This document shows, piece by piece, positions 20,176-28,957 of a stretch of 64,000 nucleotides of DNA; the first letter of the stretch is position 1, and each line of letters opens with the position of its first letter. The DNA is from Clostridium sp. CAG:793 (GTDB lineage Bacteria; Bacillota; Clostridia; TANB77; CAG-508), in NCBI GenBank assembly GCA_000433915.1, contig HF993639.1:1-64000 (forward strand), in the 5' to 3' direction. The translations under genes were made by a program, and so were the position numbers. The notes beneath the pieces are model-generated. The model did not search any database and was not told the origin of the DNA. It worked only from the letters and a program-made list of their open reading frames with translations.

Positions 20176-20325
20176 TATATTCCTCCACTTTTATTATTCT
20201 ATTAATTATCCGTTTATTACATTGTAAATTATATCTTATTTAATTTATAAAATCAATAGCAGAAAAGTTTTTAATGAATAATATATGTATAACAGTAAAT
20301 ACTAACTTCTATAAGTGGAGGATTT

Positions 20326-21165
20326 ATGATTTCTATATGCATTAAGGAGAACAATACTGATTTACTTGACTATATTATGCAAGAACTTAAAGCATCTCAT
20401 TTTGAAAGTATTTCTTTCTCAAGACACTGTTTTAAAATTTATGAAAATGTTATTGTCCATTATAAAGGCTCTGATTTTGAACGTTTTTTTAGTTTGATTT
20501 CAAAATTATTGACACAAGCCTTTTTTATATATTATGAACCATATATTTTAAGAAGATTAATTAATTTTGATTATTTTTATTTTGATGATACTGATAAGAA
20601 AATTATCATTGATGAATATAAAATTATTGTTCAGAATCAATCTTTAGTTGATGAGAATGAAAGGTTTTCTGCTGTCTTTAAACCTGTATTGTCTTATGTT
20701 TCTACAAATAAATGTATATTCTTTAACGGTTTTGTTTCATTTAGATTAAGTGATTACATGATTATTATGGAAGATTTATTGCAAGAAGCTGTTAACCAGT
20801 TTGTTCTTGATAAAGAATATATTGAATTTGTCAATTTGCTTAAAGGATATGTTGATTCTAAAGTTCCTAATAATAAGGTGGTCAATTTAGTTTATGTAAA
20901 TTCAGAAGCTATATTGCTTTCTAGTGATGGCAATCTTATTGAGCTTGATTTATTTGATTCAAAGTACCTTTCTGATATTACTTTTTGTAATAATGATTAT
21001 GTTTTAAATACTTTAGTCGGGATTTTGCCTAGCAAAATTATCTTACATCTTGTTTCTGCTAAAGATGTATTCATTAAAACAGTTGAATTGATATTTGGAG
21101 ATAAGGTTTCAGTTTGCCCTGGTTGTGAATTATGTACCGCATATAAAATGCTTAATTTAAAATAA
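20326..21165 (+). CDS. ytxC: Sporulation protein YtxC family
   Basis: 279 residues, no membrane segment, with the overall sequence character of the YtxC family and a Cys pair near the C terminus (VCPGCELC). GGAGG precedes ATG 20326. It is one of few plus-strand genes and converges on the SDR gene. In Bacillus relatives ytxC lies near thrS and infC; here it is separate. Its biochemical role is not known. Confidence 0.75.
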   Translation: MISICIKENNTDLLDYIMQELKASHFESISFSRHCFKIYENVIVHYKGSDFERFFSLISKLLTQAFFIYYEPYILRRLINFDYFYFDDTDKKIIIDEYKIIVQNQSLVDENERFSAVFKPVLSYVSTNKCIFFNGFVSFRLSDYMIIMEDLLQEAVNQFVLDKEYIEFVNLLKGYVDSKVPNNKVVNLVYVNSEAILLSSDGNLIELDLFDSKYLSDITFCNNDYVLNTLVGILPSKIILHLVSAKDVFIKTVELIFGDKVSVCPGCELCTAYKMLNLK

Positions 21166-21198
21166 AAACATTCCGCACAATAATATGCGGAATGTTTT
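21165..21198. terminator. Bidirectional terminator between convergent genes
   Basis: AAAACATTCCGCA (21165-21177) pairs with TGCGGAATGTTTT (21186-21198), a 13-bp perfect stem with A/T tails on both sides. It overlaps the ends of ytxC and the SDR gene. Confidence 0.88.
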
Positions 21199-21958
21199 AT
21201 TTTATTTTTCTTTTTTGCATAAAATAGCATATAAATGCCATAAATTGATCTGGCATAATTTTTGCTCCTATTCTTGCTAGCCAGATTTTTACTCCTGGGA
21301 ATATTAATATTTTATTCTTAAACATTTTGCTTACAGCATATCTTGCTACCCATTGTGAATTTGCTTCTTTTAAACTAAATTGTACATCTGCTACTTTGCC
21401 AAAATTTGTTTTTACTGGTCCTGGGCATAATGCACTTATTTTTACATGTGATTTCATCATAACTAATTCTTGTCTTATGCTTTGTGTTAATCTTACTACA
21501 TATGCTTTGCTGGAATAGTATGTTGCCATAAGTGGTCCAGGCATGAATCCTGCTATTGACGCTACATTCATGATATATCCTTTATCTTCTTTTACCATGT
21601 CTATTAGAAATAATTTGGTTAACATGTGTAATGCTGTTATATTGGTATCTATCATTTTTATTTCTTTATTTAAATCAGTGTCTACGAATTTTCCACAAGT
21701 TCCAAATCCTGCATTATTTACAACTACATCTACAAATCCATATTTTTTTATCATTTCGTCATGTAATTGTATGCATCCTTCTCTATTTGTAACGTCTAAT
21801 ACCTGTATATCAACTTTTACATTATCAATTTCTTTTTTTAAATTTTCTAATGCTTCTTTATTTCGTGCAACTGCGATTATATCATATCCTTTTTTTGCTA
21901 ATTCTTTTGCTATATCTCTTCCTATTCCAGAAGAGGCTCCTGTTACTAGTGCTATCAT
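21197..21958 (-). CDS. Short-chain dehydrogenase/reductase
   Basis: 253 residues, classical SDR: NAD(P)-binding TGASSGIGRD, the NNAG motif, a catalytic Ser in NVASIAG and YxxxK in YYSSKAYVV. The C terminus is hydrophobic and basic. GGAGG precedes the ATG. Similar proteins are annotated as ketoacyl reductase-like or DltE-like; the substrate cannot be set from sequence. Confidence 0.9.
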   Translation of the reverse strand: MIALVTGASSGIGRDIAKELAKKGYDIIAVARNKEALENLKKEIDNVKVDIQVLDVTNREGCIQLHDEMIKKYGFVDVVVNNAGFGTCGKFVDTDLNKEIKMIDTNITALHMLTKLFLIDMVKEDKGYIMNVASIAGFMPGPLMATYYSSKAYVVRLTQSIRQELVMMKSHVKISALCPGPVKTNFGKVADVQFSLKEANSQWVARYAVSKMFKNKILIFPGVKIWLARIGAKIMPDQFMAFICYFMQKRKIK

Positions 21959-22011
21959 AATTTACCTCCATGTATATAATCGCATATTTTATCCATTTTT
22001 TCAATCTTTAT

Positions 22012-23181
22012 TTAGAATTTTATAATATTCTCCCATGGTAAATCGTTTTTTCCAAAGTGTCCATAGTTAGTTGTTTTTCTATATATCGGTCTTTGTAAAT
22101 CAAGATAATTTATTATTCCTCTTGGTGTTAAATCAAATGTTGTTTTTATTTTTTTTACAATTTCTTCTCTTGGAATATTTTCTGTTCCAAATGTTTCTAC
22201 ATATATTGAAATTGGCTCTGCAACTCCTATTGCATAAGATAACTGAATCTCACACTTATGTGCATATCCATTTGCTACAACATTTTTTGATAGGAATCTT
22301 GCCATATATGATGCTGATCTATCTACTTTTGTTGGATCTTTTCCTGAGAAAGCTCCTCCACCATGTCTACTATATCCACCATAAGTATCAACTATTATTT
22401 TTCTTCCAGTTAATCCACTATCTCCTAAAGGTCCTCCTATTACAAACCTTCCAGTTGGATTTATGTAGTATTTAGTCTTACTATCTAATAATGTTTCAGG
22501 AATTGTAGGCATTATTACTTTTTCTTTTATTTCTTTTCTAAGTGTTTCTATATCTTTGTCAGCTTCGTGTTGTGTTGATACAACAATTGCATCTATTCTT
22601 ATAGGTGTATTTTCTTCATATTCTACTGTTACTTGTACTTTTCCATCTGGTCTTAGTCCTCTTATTTCATTATTTTTTCGTACACTTGTAAGCTTTTTTG
22701 ACAAAGCATGTGCAAGATATATTGGTAGTGGCATATAATTTTCTGTTTCATCACATGCAAATCCGAACATTAATCCTTGGTCTCCTGCACCCTCTGATTT
22801 TATAGCATCACTATCTTCTTTATTATTTTTGTCTTCTGACATTTTTGCTTCATAGCTTTTATCAACTCCTAATGCTATATCTGGTGATTGTTTTGACATA
22901 TTTATTGTTATTTTGCATGTTCTATAATCTATATCTGTTTTGCTATTATCATATCCTATTTCTTTAATTGCATTTCTAACTATTGATTCTATATCTATAT
23001 CAGCTGCTGTTGTTATTTCTCCTGTTACATATATCTCCCCTTTTCCTGCAACTGTTTCTGCTGCTACTCTTGAATTTTTGTCTTGTTTTAAGCATTCATC
23101 TAATATACTATCTGATATATAATCACATAGCTTATCTGGATGTCCTTCTGTTACACTTTCTGATGTAAAGTAATGTTTCAT
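22012..23181 (-). CDS. metK: S-adenosylmethionine synthetase
   Basis: 389 residues with GHPDKLCDYISD, GAGDQGLMFGFACDE and GGGAFSGKDPTKVDRS, the ATP- and methionine-binding signatures. It makes SAM from ATP and methionine. A SAM-I riboswitch and terminator lie directly upstream, so it is probably shut off when SAM is abundant. Confidence 0.97.
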   Translation of the reverse strand: MKHYFTSESVTEGHPDKLCDYISDSILDECLKQDKNSRVAAETVAGKGEIYVTGEITTAADIDIESIVRNAIKEIGYDNSKTDIDYRTCKITINMSKQSPDIALGVDKSYEAKMSEDKNNKEDSDAIKSEGAGDQGLMFGFACDETENYMPLPIYLAHALSKKLTSVRKNNEIRGLRPDGKVQVTVEYEENTPIRIDAIVVSTQHEADKDIETLRKEIKEKVIMPTIPETLLDSKTKYYINPTGRFVIGGPLGDSGLTGRKIIVDTYGGYSRHGGGAFSGKDPTKVDRSASYMARFLSKNVVANGYAHKCEIQLSYAIGVAEPISIYVETFGTENIPREEIVKKIKTTFDLTPRGIINYLDLQRPIYRKTTNYGHFGKNDLPWENIIKF

Positions 23182-23221
23182 TATAATTCCTTCTTTCTTA
23201 TTTCATTTATCATTTATCGTT

Positions 23222-23250
23222 AAAAAAAGAGTTACATATAGTGTAACTCT
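23222..23250 (-). terminator. Riboswitch-controlled terminator before metK
   Basis: AGAGTTACA and TGTAACTCT (23250-23242 and 23236-23228 on the minus strand) form a 9-bp stem followed by six T residues. It is the expression platform of the SAM-I element. Confidence 0.88.
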
Positions 23251-23266
23251 TTTTAGATAATATATC

Positions 23267-23367
23267 TATCATCACTCAAAGTTATACACTTTGACGGTAT
23301 TAGCACCTTGCTTTTGCAGGTTGCTGTGGAGTCTATAAGCCGTTTCTCTCGTCCACTCTTGATAATA
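23267..23367 (-). ncRNA. SAM-I (S-box) riboswitch aptamer
   Basis: The minus strand has the S-box core: P1 TATTATCA/TGATGATA closing the element, ATCAAGAG near the 5' side, the AGCAACCTG segment, GGTGCTAATACC and a terminal GATGATAG. It precedes metK and a factor-independent terminator, as in other Firmicutes. It should favour termination when SAM is bound. Confidence 0.92.
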
Positions 23368-23411
23368 ATATTAATTTTATACGAATCTAATATAATTAAA
23401 TATTCATTATA

Positions 23412-23933
23412 TTAAACTAATTTTAATATAACTGTTTCAGCAGCGTCTCCTCTACGTTGACCTTTTTTAATTATTTGTGTATATCCACCAACTCTTGTTG
23501 CATATCTTGGTGCTATTGTATTAAATAATTTATCTGTTAGGTCAATGTTGTTTCCTTCGCTGTCCTTAACTTTATTTAATTTTGTCATCATTTTTCTTCT
23601 AGCATTTAATCTTGAAGGCATATCTTTTTGTCTTTTCTCTGTTTTTTCTTCTTTTACTACCTTTAAGTATTCTTTGCCATTTTTGCTCTTTACTAATTCT
23701 GTTTCTTTGTTTCCCTTAGCATCAAGTTTTGCTTTGACAACTTTAGCATCTACTTCTTCGAAGTTATCCTTTTCTTTTACTGCTAATGCAATTAAACTAT
23801 CAGCGATAGCTTTTACTTCTTTTGCTCTAGCTTCAGTGGTTTCGATTTGTTCATGCCAAATTAAATCAGTTGTTAAGTTTTTAAGCATAGATAAACGAAT
23901 ATCTGTTGTTTTTCCTAATTTTCTGTTTGCCAC
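23412..23933 (-). CDS. rplQ: Ribosomal protein L17, with a long insertion
   Basis: 173 residues starting at GTG 23933, before MANRKLGKTT, after GGAAGG. L17 is usually about 115-130 residues. Here a charged insertion (about residues 60-115) lies between the two conserved parts; the C terminus VGGYTQIIKKGQRRGDAA is typical. It is the last gene of the rpoA operon. Confidence 0.95.
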   Translation of the reverse strand: MANRKLGKTTDIRLSMLKNLTTDLIWHEQIETTEARAKEVKAIADSLIALAVKEKDNFEEVDAKVVKAKLDAKGNKETELVKSKNGKEYLKVVKEEKTEKRQKDMPSRLNARRKMMTKLNKVKDSEGNNIDLTDKLFNTIAPRYATRVGGYTQIIKKGQRRGDAAETVILKLV

Positions 23934-24013
23934 TTTTTTCACCTTCCTTTTTTAATTCACAATTAAAAATATATATTTCTCTTTTACTATAATAAAATTC
24001 ACTTTTATTAAAA

Positions 24014-24961
24014 TTATTCTTCTTCTTTTCTTAGGTCTAGTCCTAAATCACGAAGCTTTGCAATAACTTCATCTAATGATTTCTTTCCTAAATTCTTAAC
24101 TTTCATCATATCATTCTCTGATTTATTTGTTAAGTCTTCAACTGTTGATATTCCAGATCTCTTTAAACAGTTGAATGATCTAACTGATAATTCAAGTTCT
24201 TCAATAGGCATTTCAAGAATCTTCTCTTTCTTGTTTTCTTCTTTTTCTACCATTATTTGAGTATTTTTTGCAGTTTCTGATAAGTCTACAAATAATTTTA
24301 AATGTTCTGTTAATACTTTAGCAGCTAAGCTTAGTGCTTCATAAGGTTCTAAGCTTCCATCTGTCCAAAGTTCAATAGTAAGTTTATCATAATCAACCAT
24401 TTGCCCAACTCTAGTATTCTCTACTGAGTAATTTACTTTTTTTACAGGTGAATATATTGAGTCTATTGCGATTACTCCAATTGGTTGATTAGGAACTTTA
24501 TTCTTATCGGCAGTATTGTATCCTCTTCCCATATCTGCAACTAATTCCATTCTTAGGTTTCCACCTTTTGAAACTGTAGCAATATGTAGATCAGGATTTA
24601 AGATTTCTACTGTTCCGTCTGTAATGATATCTCCAGCCTTAACTTCACCTTCGCCTTTGAAGTCTATTCTTAGTGTTTTTTCTTCGTTTTGATCTAATTT
24701 AATTCTTACCATTTTAAGATTTAAAATTATCTCAGGAACATCTTCTACTACATTTGGTATTGTAGTAAATTCATGTTGAGCACCTTCAATTTTAACACTC
24801 TTTATAGCGCTTCCTGGTAGTGAAGATAGTAGTATTCTTCTTAAAGAATTTCCTATTGTAATTCCGTATCCTCTTTCTAATGGTTCACATACGAATTTAC
24901 CATAGTTCTTTACTTTATCAATTTCTACACACTTAATATTTGGCTTTTCAAATTCTATCAT
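24014..24961 (-). CDS. rpoA: RNA polymerase subunit alpha
   Basis: 315 residues with the N-terminal assembly domain (GNSLRRILLSSLPGSA) and a C-terminal DNA- and activator-binding domain (about 240-310, VRSFNCLKRSGI). GGAGG precedes the ATG. It is in the normal rpsM-rpsK-rpsD-rpoA-rplQ order. Confidence 0.98.
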   Translation of the reverse strand: MIEFEKPNIKCVEIDKVKNYGKFVCEPLERGYGITIGNSLRRILLSSLPGSAIKSVKIEGAQHEFTTIPNVVEDVPEIILNLKMVRIKLDQNEEKTLRIDFKGEGEVKAGDIITDGTVEILNPDLHIATVSKGGNLRMELVADMGRGYNTADKNKVPNQPIGVIAIDSIYSPVKKVNYSVENTRVGQMVDYDKLTIELWTDGSLEPYEALSLAAKVLTEHLKLFVDLSETAKNTQIMVEKEENKKEKILEMPIEELELSVRSFNCLKRSGISTVEDLTNKSENDMMKVKNLGKKSLDEVIAKLRDLGLDLRKEEE

Positions 24962-25006
24962 TTTTACCTCCTAATAATTTAACATCAATTAAAATCAAAA
25001 AAATTA

Positions 25007-25633
25007 TTATTTTGAATAAAGCTCTACTATTAAATGCTCTTCGATTGGTAAGTCAATATCTTCTCTTGCAGCAAGTCTTACAACCTTACCACTTAATTTT
25101 TCTGAATCTTTTTCAAGCCATGTTGGAACTGGTCTAGCTGAATTTGATTCTAATGCAGCTTTTATTGTTCCATTGTCTTTTTTGATTTCTCTAACAGAAA
25201 TAACATCTCCAGCTTTGATTAAGTAAGATGGAATATTAACTTTTCTTCCATTTACGTCAAAAGCTCCATGTGTTACAAGCATTCTAGCTTGTGATCTAGA
25301 ACTTGCAAATCCTAGTCTATATACAACATTATCTAATCTACTCTCTAATAGAGTTAATAATGTTTCACCTGTTTTTCCTTTTGAGTTTGCAGCCATTTCA
25401 AAATATCTGCTGAATTGTTTTTCTCCAACACCATAGAATGACTTTGTTTTTTGTTTTTCTCTTAATTGTGTACCGTATTCAGAAAGTTTTGATTTCTTTT
25501 GACCATTTTGACCTGGAGCATAATTTCTTCTGTTTATGCTGCATTTGTCAGAATAGCATCTTTCGCCTTTTAGGAATAACTTTTGTCCTTCTCTACGGCA
25601 GATACGGCACTGTTCGTCCTTATATCTTGACAT
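25007..25633 (-). CDS. rpsD: Ribosomal protein S4
   Basis: 208 residues. Zinc-ligand Cys residues are kept near the N terminus (CRICRREGQ and CYSDKC), i.e. the C+ form, and the S4 RNA-binding domain spans about 95-160. It binds 16S rRNA early in 30S assembly and in several bacteria represses its own operon. Confidence 0.98.
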   Translation of the reverse strand: MSRYKDEQCRICRREGQKLFLKGERCYSDKCSINRRNYAPGQNGQKKSKLSEYGTQLREKQKTKSFYGVGEKQFSRYFEMAANSKGKTGETLLTLLESRLDNVVYRLGFASSRSQARMLVTHGAFDVNGRKVNIPSYLIKAGDVISVREIKKDNGTIKAALESNSARPVPTWLEKDSEKLSGKVVRLAAREDIDLPIEEHLIVELYSK

Positions 25634-25654
25634 TTAAATTTTCCTCCCTTTGAA

Positions 25655-26056
25655 TTATACTCTTCTTCTTTTTGGTGGTCTGCATCCGTTATGTGGGATT
25701 GGTGTTACATCCTTTATTGATGTAATTTCTAGACCTGCTGTTTGTAAAGATCTTATTGCAGATTCACGTCCTGCTCCTGGTCCTTTTACAAATACTTCTA
25801 CTGTTTTTAATCCATGTTCCATTGCTGCTTTTGCTGCTGTTTCTGCAACTTCTCCAGCTGCGAATGGTGTGCTCTTTCTTGAACCTTTGAATCCTAGTCC
25901 ACCAGCACTAGCCCAAGAAATAACATTTCCTTGAACATCAGATATTGTAACTATTGTGTTGTTAAAGCTTGAATGAATATGAGCTTTACCACTTTCTATA
26001 TTTTTGCTAACTTTTCTTCTTGATGTAGCTTTTTTTGTTACATTTTTTGTAGCCAT
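25655..26056 (-). CDS. rpsK: Ribosomal protein S11
   Basis: 133 residues with the conserved SFNNTIVTISD and the C-terminal PHNGCRPPKRRRV. The basic N-terminal tail is slightly long. It forms part of the 30S platform. Confidence 0.98.
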   Translation of the reverse strand: MATKNVTKKATSRRKVSKNIESGKAHIHSSFNNTIVTISDVQGNVISWASAGGLGFKGSRKSTPFAAGEVAETAAKAAMEHGLKTVEVFVKGPGAGRESAIRSLQTAGLEITSIKDVTPIPHNGCRPPKRRRV

Positions 26057-26080
26057 TATATTTCTCCTTCCTTAAAAATC

Positions 26081-26452
26081 TTATTTGTCAGACTTACTCT
26101 TGCTAACTAATTTTCTAGGTCCTTTTCTAGTACGAGCATTAGTTTTTGTTCTTTGTCCTCTTACTGGAAGTCCTTTTCTGTGTCTTGTTCCTCTATAGCA
26201 ACCCATTTCAACTAGTTGTTTAATGTTTAGAGCAACTTCTCTTCTTAGATCACCTTCAACAGTATAATCAGCCATTGCTTTTCTTATAGCTTGTTCTTGA
26301 TCAGCTGTTAAATCTTTTACTCTTATATCTGGATTTACACCAGCATCTTTAAGTATTTTTTGAGATCTTTTTAAACCTATACCATAAATGTATGTTAGTC
26401 CTATTTCTACCCTTTTTTCTTTAGGTAGGTCAACTCCTGCTAAACGAGCCAT
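26081..26452 (-). CDS. rpsM: Ribosomal protein S13
   Basis: 123 residues with LAGVDLPKEKRVEIGLTYIYG and the C-terminal RGQRTKTNARTRKGPRK. A 247-nt gap containing a hairpin separates it from rpmJ. Confidence 0.98.
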   Translation of the reverse strand: MARLAGVDLPKEKRVEIGLTYIYGIGLKRSQKILKDAGVNPDIRVKDLTADQEQAIRKAMADYTVEGDLRREVALNIKQLVEMGCYRGTRHRKGLPVRGQRTKTNARTRKGPRKLVSKSKSDK

Positions 26453-26647
26453 TTTTGCACCTCTTTCTTAGAATTTGTTTTTTAAGTTTTTATTTATCAT
26501 AACTAAAGGTTTATGATTTTGATTTTTTCTACAAGTTTTTAAAGGTGAAATGCATTAGCTTTATTTCATAAGTTTAATTTTAGAAAGGTTTTCATTAAAC
26601 GTAATCTATATTGCTAATCTTTAAAAAATTGTTGAGAAATATATATA

Positions 26648-26685
26648 AACACAAATCTAAATCAGCCGCTTGCTAGACTTGTGTT
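26648..26685 (-). other. Hairpin in the rpmJ-rpsM gap, possible ribosomal-protein leader
   Basis: AACACAA..TCTA (from 26685) pairs with TAGA..TTGTGTT (to 26648) with one A-C mismatch and a 14-nt loop. It lies just past rpmJ in the minus-strand transcript. An autoregulatory role for S13 or S4 is possible but unproven. Confidence 0.4.
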
Positions 26686-26699
26686 AATATCTAAAATAA

Positions 26700-26813
26700 T
26701 TATCCTTGTCTTTGTTTATGCTTTGGATTTTCGCATATAACTCTGATGACACCTTTTCTTTTGATTACTTTGCACTTATCGCACATTTTCTTTACAGATG
26801 GTCTTACCTTCAT
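26700..26813 (-). CDS. rpmJ: Ribosomal protein L36 (zinc form)
   Basis: 37 residues, beginning MKVRPSVKKMCDKCKV and ending NPKHKQRQG, with the CxxC..C..H zinc ligands. It sits between infA and rpsM as in most Firmicutes. Confidence 0.96.
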   Translation of the reverse strand: MKVRPSVKKMCDKCKVIKRKGVIRVICENPKHKQRQG

Positions 26814-26958
26814 TCTGATACACCTCCTATTTTAAAATTGCTTCTAATGTTTGATATGTGAAGTCAAATGTACTTTTTAATACACCTCACTTCACACCTC
26901 AACATTAGGCTGATTTTCGTTTGGTTTGATTTTGTTTAGCTTGTGGCATTTGCAAAAT

Positions 26959-27177
26959 CTATTTTGCTCTCCAAGTGATTCTTCCTTTAGTTAAATCATA
27001 AGGAGATAGCTCTATCTTAACCTTATCACCTGGTAAAATCTTAATATAATTCATTCTCAATTTTCCAGAGATATGTGCTAAAATTTCATGTCCATTTTCT
27101 AATTTTACTTTAAATAAAGTATTAGGTAATGCTTCTGAAACAATGCCTTCAACTTCAATTACATCTTCCTTAGACAT
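26959..27177 (-). CDS. infA: Translation initiation factor IF-1
   Basis: 72 residues, an OB-fold S1-like protein beginning MSKEDVIEVEGIV and ending KGRITWRAK. It lies between map and rpmJ. Confidence 0.97.
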   Translation of the reverse strand: MSKEDVIEVEGIVSEALPNTLFKVKLENGHEILAHISGKLRMNYIKILPGDKVKIELSPYDLTKGRITWRAK

Positions 27178-27259
27178 ATATATTTCTTTCCCTCCGTTTA
27201 CGGTTTAAGACTATCACGGAGATAAAACACCGTCATAGCTATTATATTATATAATAATT

Positions 27260-28030
27260 TTATAACAATGTCAATATCTCTGGCTCTTTTTCTGTAATTA
27301 AAATTGTATTTTCGTAGTGTGCTGATAGACTTTCATCAACTGTCCATATTGACCATCCATCATCACCTTGGCATATATCTGGTGATCCTGCTGTTACCAT
27401 TGGTTCAATTGCTAGAGTCATTCCTGGTTCAAGTCTAATTCCTCTTCCTGGTTTTCCATAGTTAGGAATTCCTGGATCTTCATGCATTTCTCTTCCAATT
27501 CCATGTCCTTCAAATTCTTTTATTACTGAGAATCCATTACTTTCAACATAGCTTCCTATTGCATGACATATATCGCCTAGACGATATCCTTTTCTTGCAA
27601 ATTTAATTCCTTCGAAGAATGCTTGTTTTGTAACTTCCATTAGTCTTTTTGCTTCATCTGATATATTTCCAACTGCATATGTTCTGCAACAGTCTCCATT
27701 AAATCCATCTTTATATGCAACTAAGTCTACACTTATGATATCTCCTTCATGTAAGATTGTATGTTTTGATGGTATTCCATGAATTATGTTGTCATTTACA
27801 GAAGCACAAATTGAACCTGGAAAATCTGGTACTCCTCTCATTCCACTTGGATATCCTTTTTCTGCTGGTATTGCACCATTTTGTCTCATTGTTTCTTCTG
27901 CAATTCTATCTAATTCGTATGTAGATACTCCTGGTCTTATTGCTCTTTCTATTGCTTTTTGAGCAAGATTTGCAACTCTTCCAGCTTCTCTCATTTTTTC
28001 AATTTCATATTTTGATTTGATTGTTACCAT
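27260..28030 (-). CDS. map: Type I methionine aminopeptidase
   Basis: 256 residues. The metal ligands are in SVDLVAYKDGFNGDCC, EGHGIGREMHEDP, LAIEPM and YENTILIT. It removes the initiator Met. Gene order adk-map-infA is standard. Confidence 0.97.
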   Translation of the reverse strand: MVTIKSKYEIEKMREAGRVANLAQKAIERAIRPGVSTYELDRIAEETMRQNGAIPAEKGYPSGMRGVPDFPGSICASVNDNIIHGIPSKHTILHEGDIISVDLVAYKDGFNGDCCRTYAVGNISDEAKRLMEVTKQAFFEGIKFARKGYRLGDICHAIGSYVESNGFSVIKEFEGHGIGREMHEDPGIPNYGKPGRGIRLEPGMTLAIEPMVTAGSPDICQGDDGWSIWTVDESLSAHYENTILITEKEPEILTLL

Positions 28031-28067
28031 TATAAATCATTTCCTTTTTATATCCATTTAGGTTTTT

Positions 28068-28095
28068 AGAAAGTAAGCTATTATGCTTACTTTCT
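28068..28095 (-). terminator. Hairpin between adk and map
   Basis: AGAAAGTAAGC and GCTTACTTTCT form an 11-bp perfect stem with a 6-nt loop. The tail is short, so it may be an attenuator or processing site. Confidence 0.5.
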
Positions 28096-28123
28096 TTGGA
28101 ATATTTACCTATAAACCTTAAAA

Positions 28124-28786
28124 TTATTTAATACGATTTTCAATCTTTTCAATAGCTGATTTTGTTGTATCTTCTTTTGTTGTTGGTGAATATATATCAA
28201 TATCTATTGTTTCAAGTTTATTTTCTTCTTTATAGAAGTTAATTAGTGGTTCTGTGTTCTTGTGATATACATCAAGTCTTTCTTTAATAGTTTCTGGATT
28301 ATCATCTTTGCGTTTTGTAAGAGCTGATCCACATCTATCACATATTCCTTCAACCTTTGGTGGCATGAATACAGTGTTGTATGATGCTCCACACTCTTTA
28401 TTTGAGCATATTACTCTGCTTGAAGTTCTCTTTATTATATCTTGATCTGGAACTTCTAAGTCTATAACAGCTGTAATCTCTTTTCCTTTTTCTTTTAGAT
28501 ATTCTTCAAGAGCTTTTGCTTGATCAATTGTTCTTGGAAATCCATCTAATAACACATTTTCTAATTTATCTAATTTTGATTTTACCATTCCTACTGTTAC
28601 TTCATCTGGTACTAATTTTCCTTGGCTAATATATTCTTCTGCTTTTTTTCCAAGCTCTGTTTGATTTTTCATTTCTTCTCTAAAAATATCTCCAGTTGCT
28701 ACATGTACTAGATTAAATTCATCACATATTTCGGTTCCTATTGTTCCTTTGCCACTTCCTGGTGCACCTAACATTATTATATACAT
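28124..28786 (-). CDS. adk: Adenylate kinase (zinc-type lid)
   Basis: 220 residues. The P-loop is GAPGSGKG, the motif DGFPRT is present, and the lid carries four Cys (CSNKECG and CDRCG), the zinc-binding lid of Gram-positive enzymes. ATG 28786 is chosen over 28798 because the latter abuts the AAAGGA motif. It converts ATP and AMP to ADP. Confidence 0.96.
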   Translation of the reverse strand: MYIIMLGAPGSGKGTIGTEICDEFNLVHVATGDIFREEMKNQTELGKKAEEYISQGKLVPDEVTVGMVKSKLDKLENVLLDGFPRTIDQAKALEEYLKEKGKEITAVIDLEVPDQDIIKRTSSRVICSNKECGASYNTVFMPPKVEGICDRCGSALTKRKDDNPETIKERLDVYHKNTEPLINFYKEENKLETIDIDIYSPTTKEDTTKSAIEKIENRIK

Positions 28787-28830
28787 CTTAATTATCATTC
28801 CTTTCTGATTAATGTACTTTTTACCATAAT

Positions 28831-28859
28831 ACTATATAACTTTTTTTGTTTTTTTTCAA
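28831..28859 (-). promoter_or_regulatory. Promoter of the adk operon
   Basis: TTGAAA (28859-28854), 17 nt and TATAGT (28836-28831) lie after the secY terminator, so adk-map-infA and the alpha operon probably have their own transcript. Confidence 0.65.
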
Positions 28860-28910
28860 GATATTTTAGTAATTTTAAGCATTTTATGTTATTTTCCTAT
28901 AAAAATAAAA

Positions 28911-28940
28911 AGAACTAAACACATTTCTGCTTTTAGTTCT
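28911..28940 (-). terminator. Terminator after secY
   Basis: AGAACTAAA and TTTAGTTCT form a 9-bp stem followed on the minus strand by TTTTATTTTTAT. It ends the S10-spc transcript. Confidence 0.8.
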
Positions 28941-28957
28941 CTTTAACCAGTAGCGGT

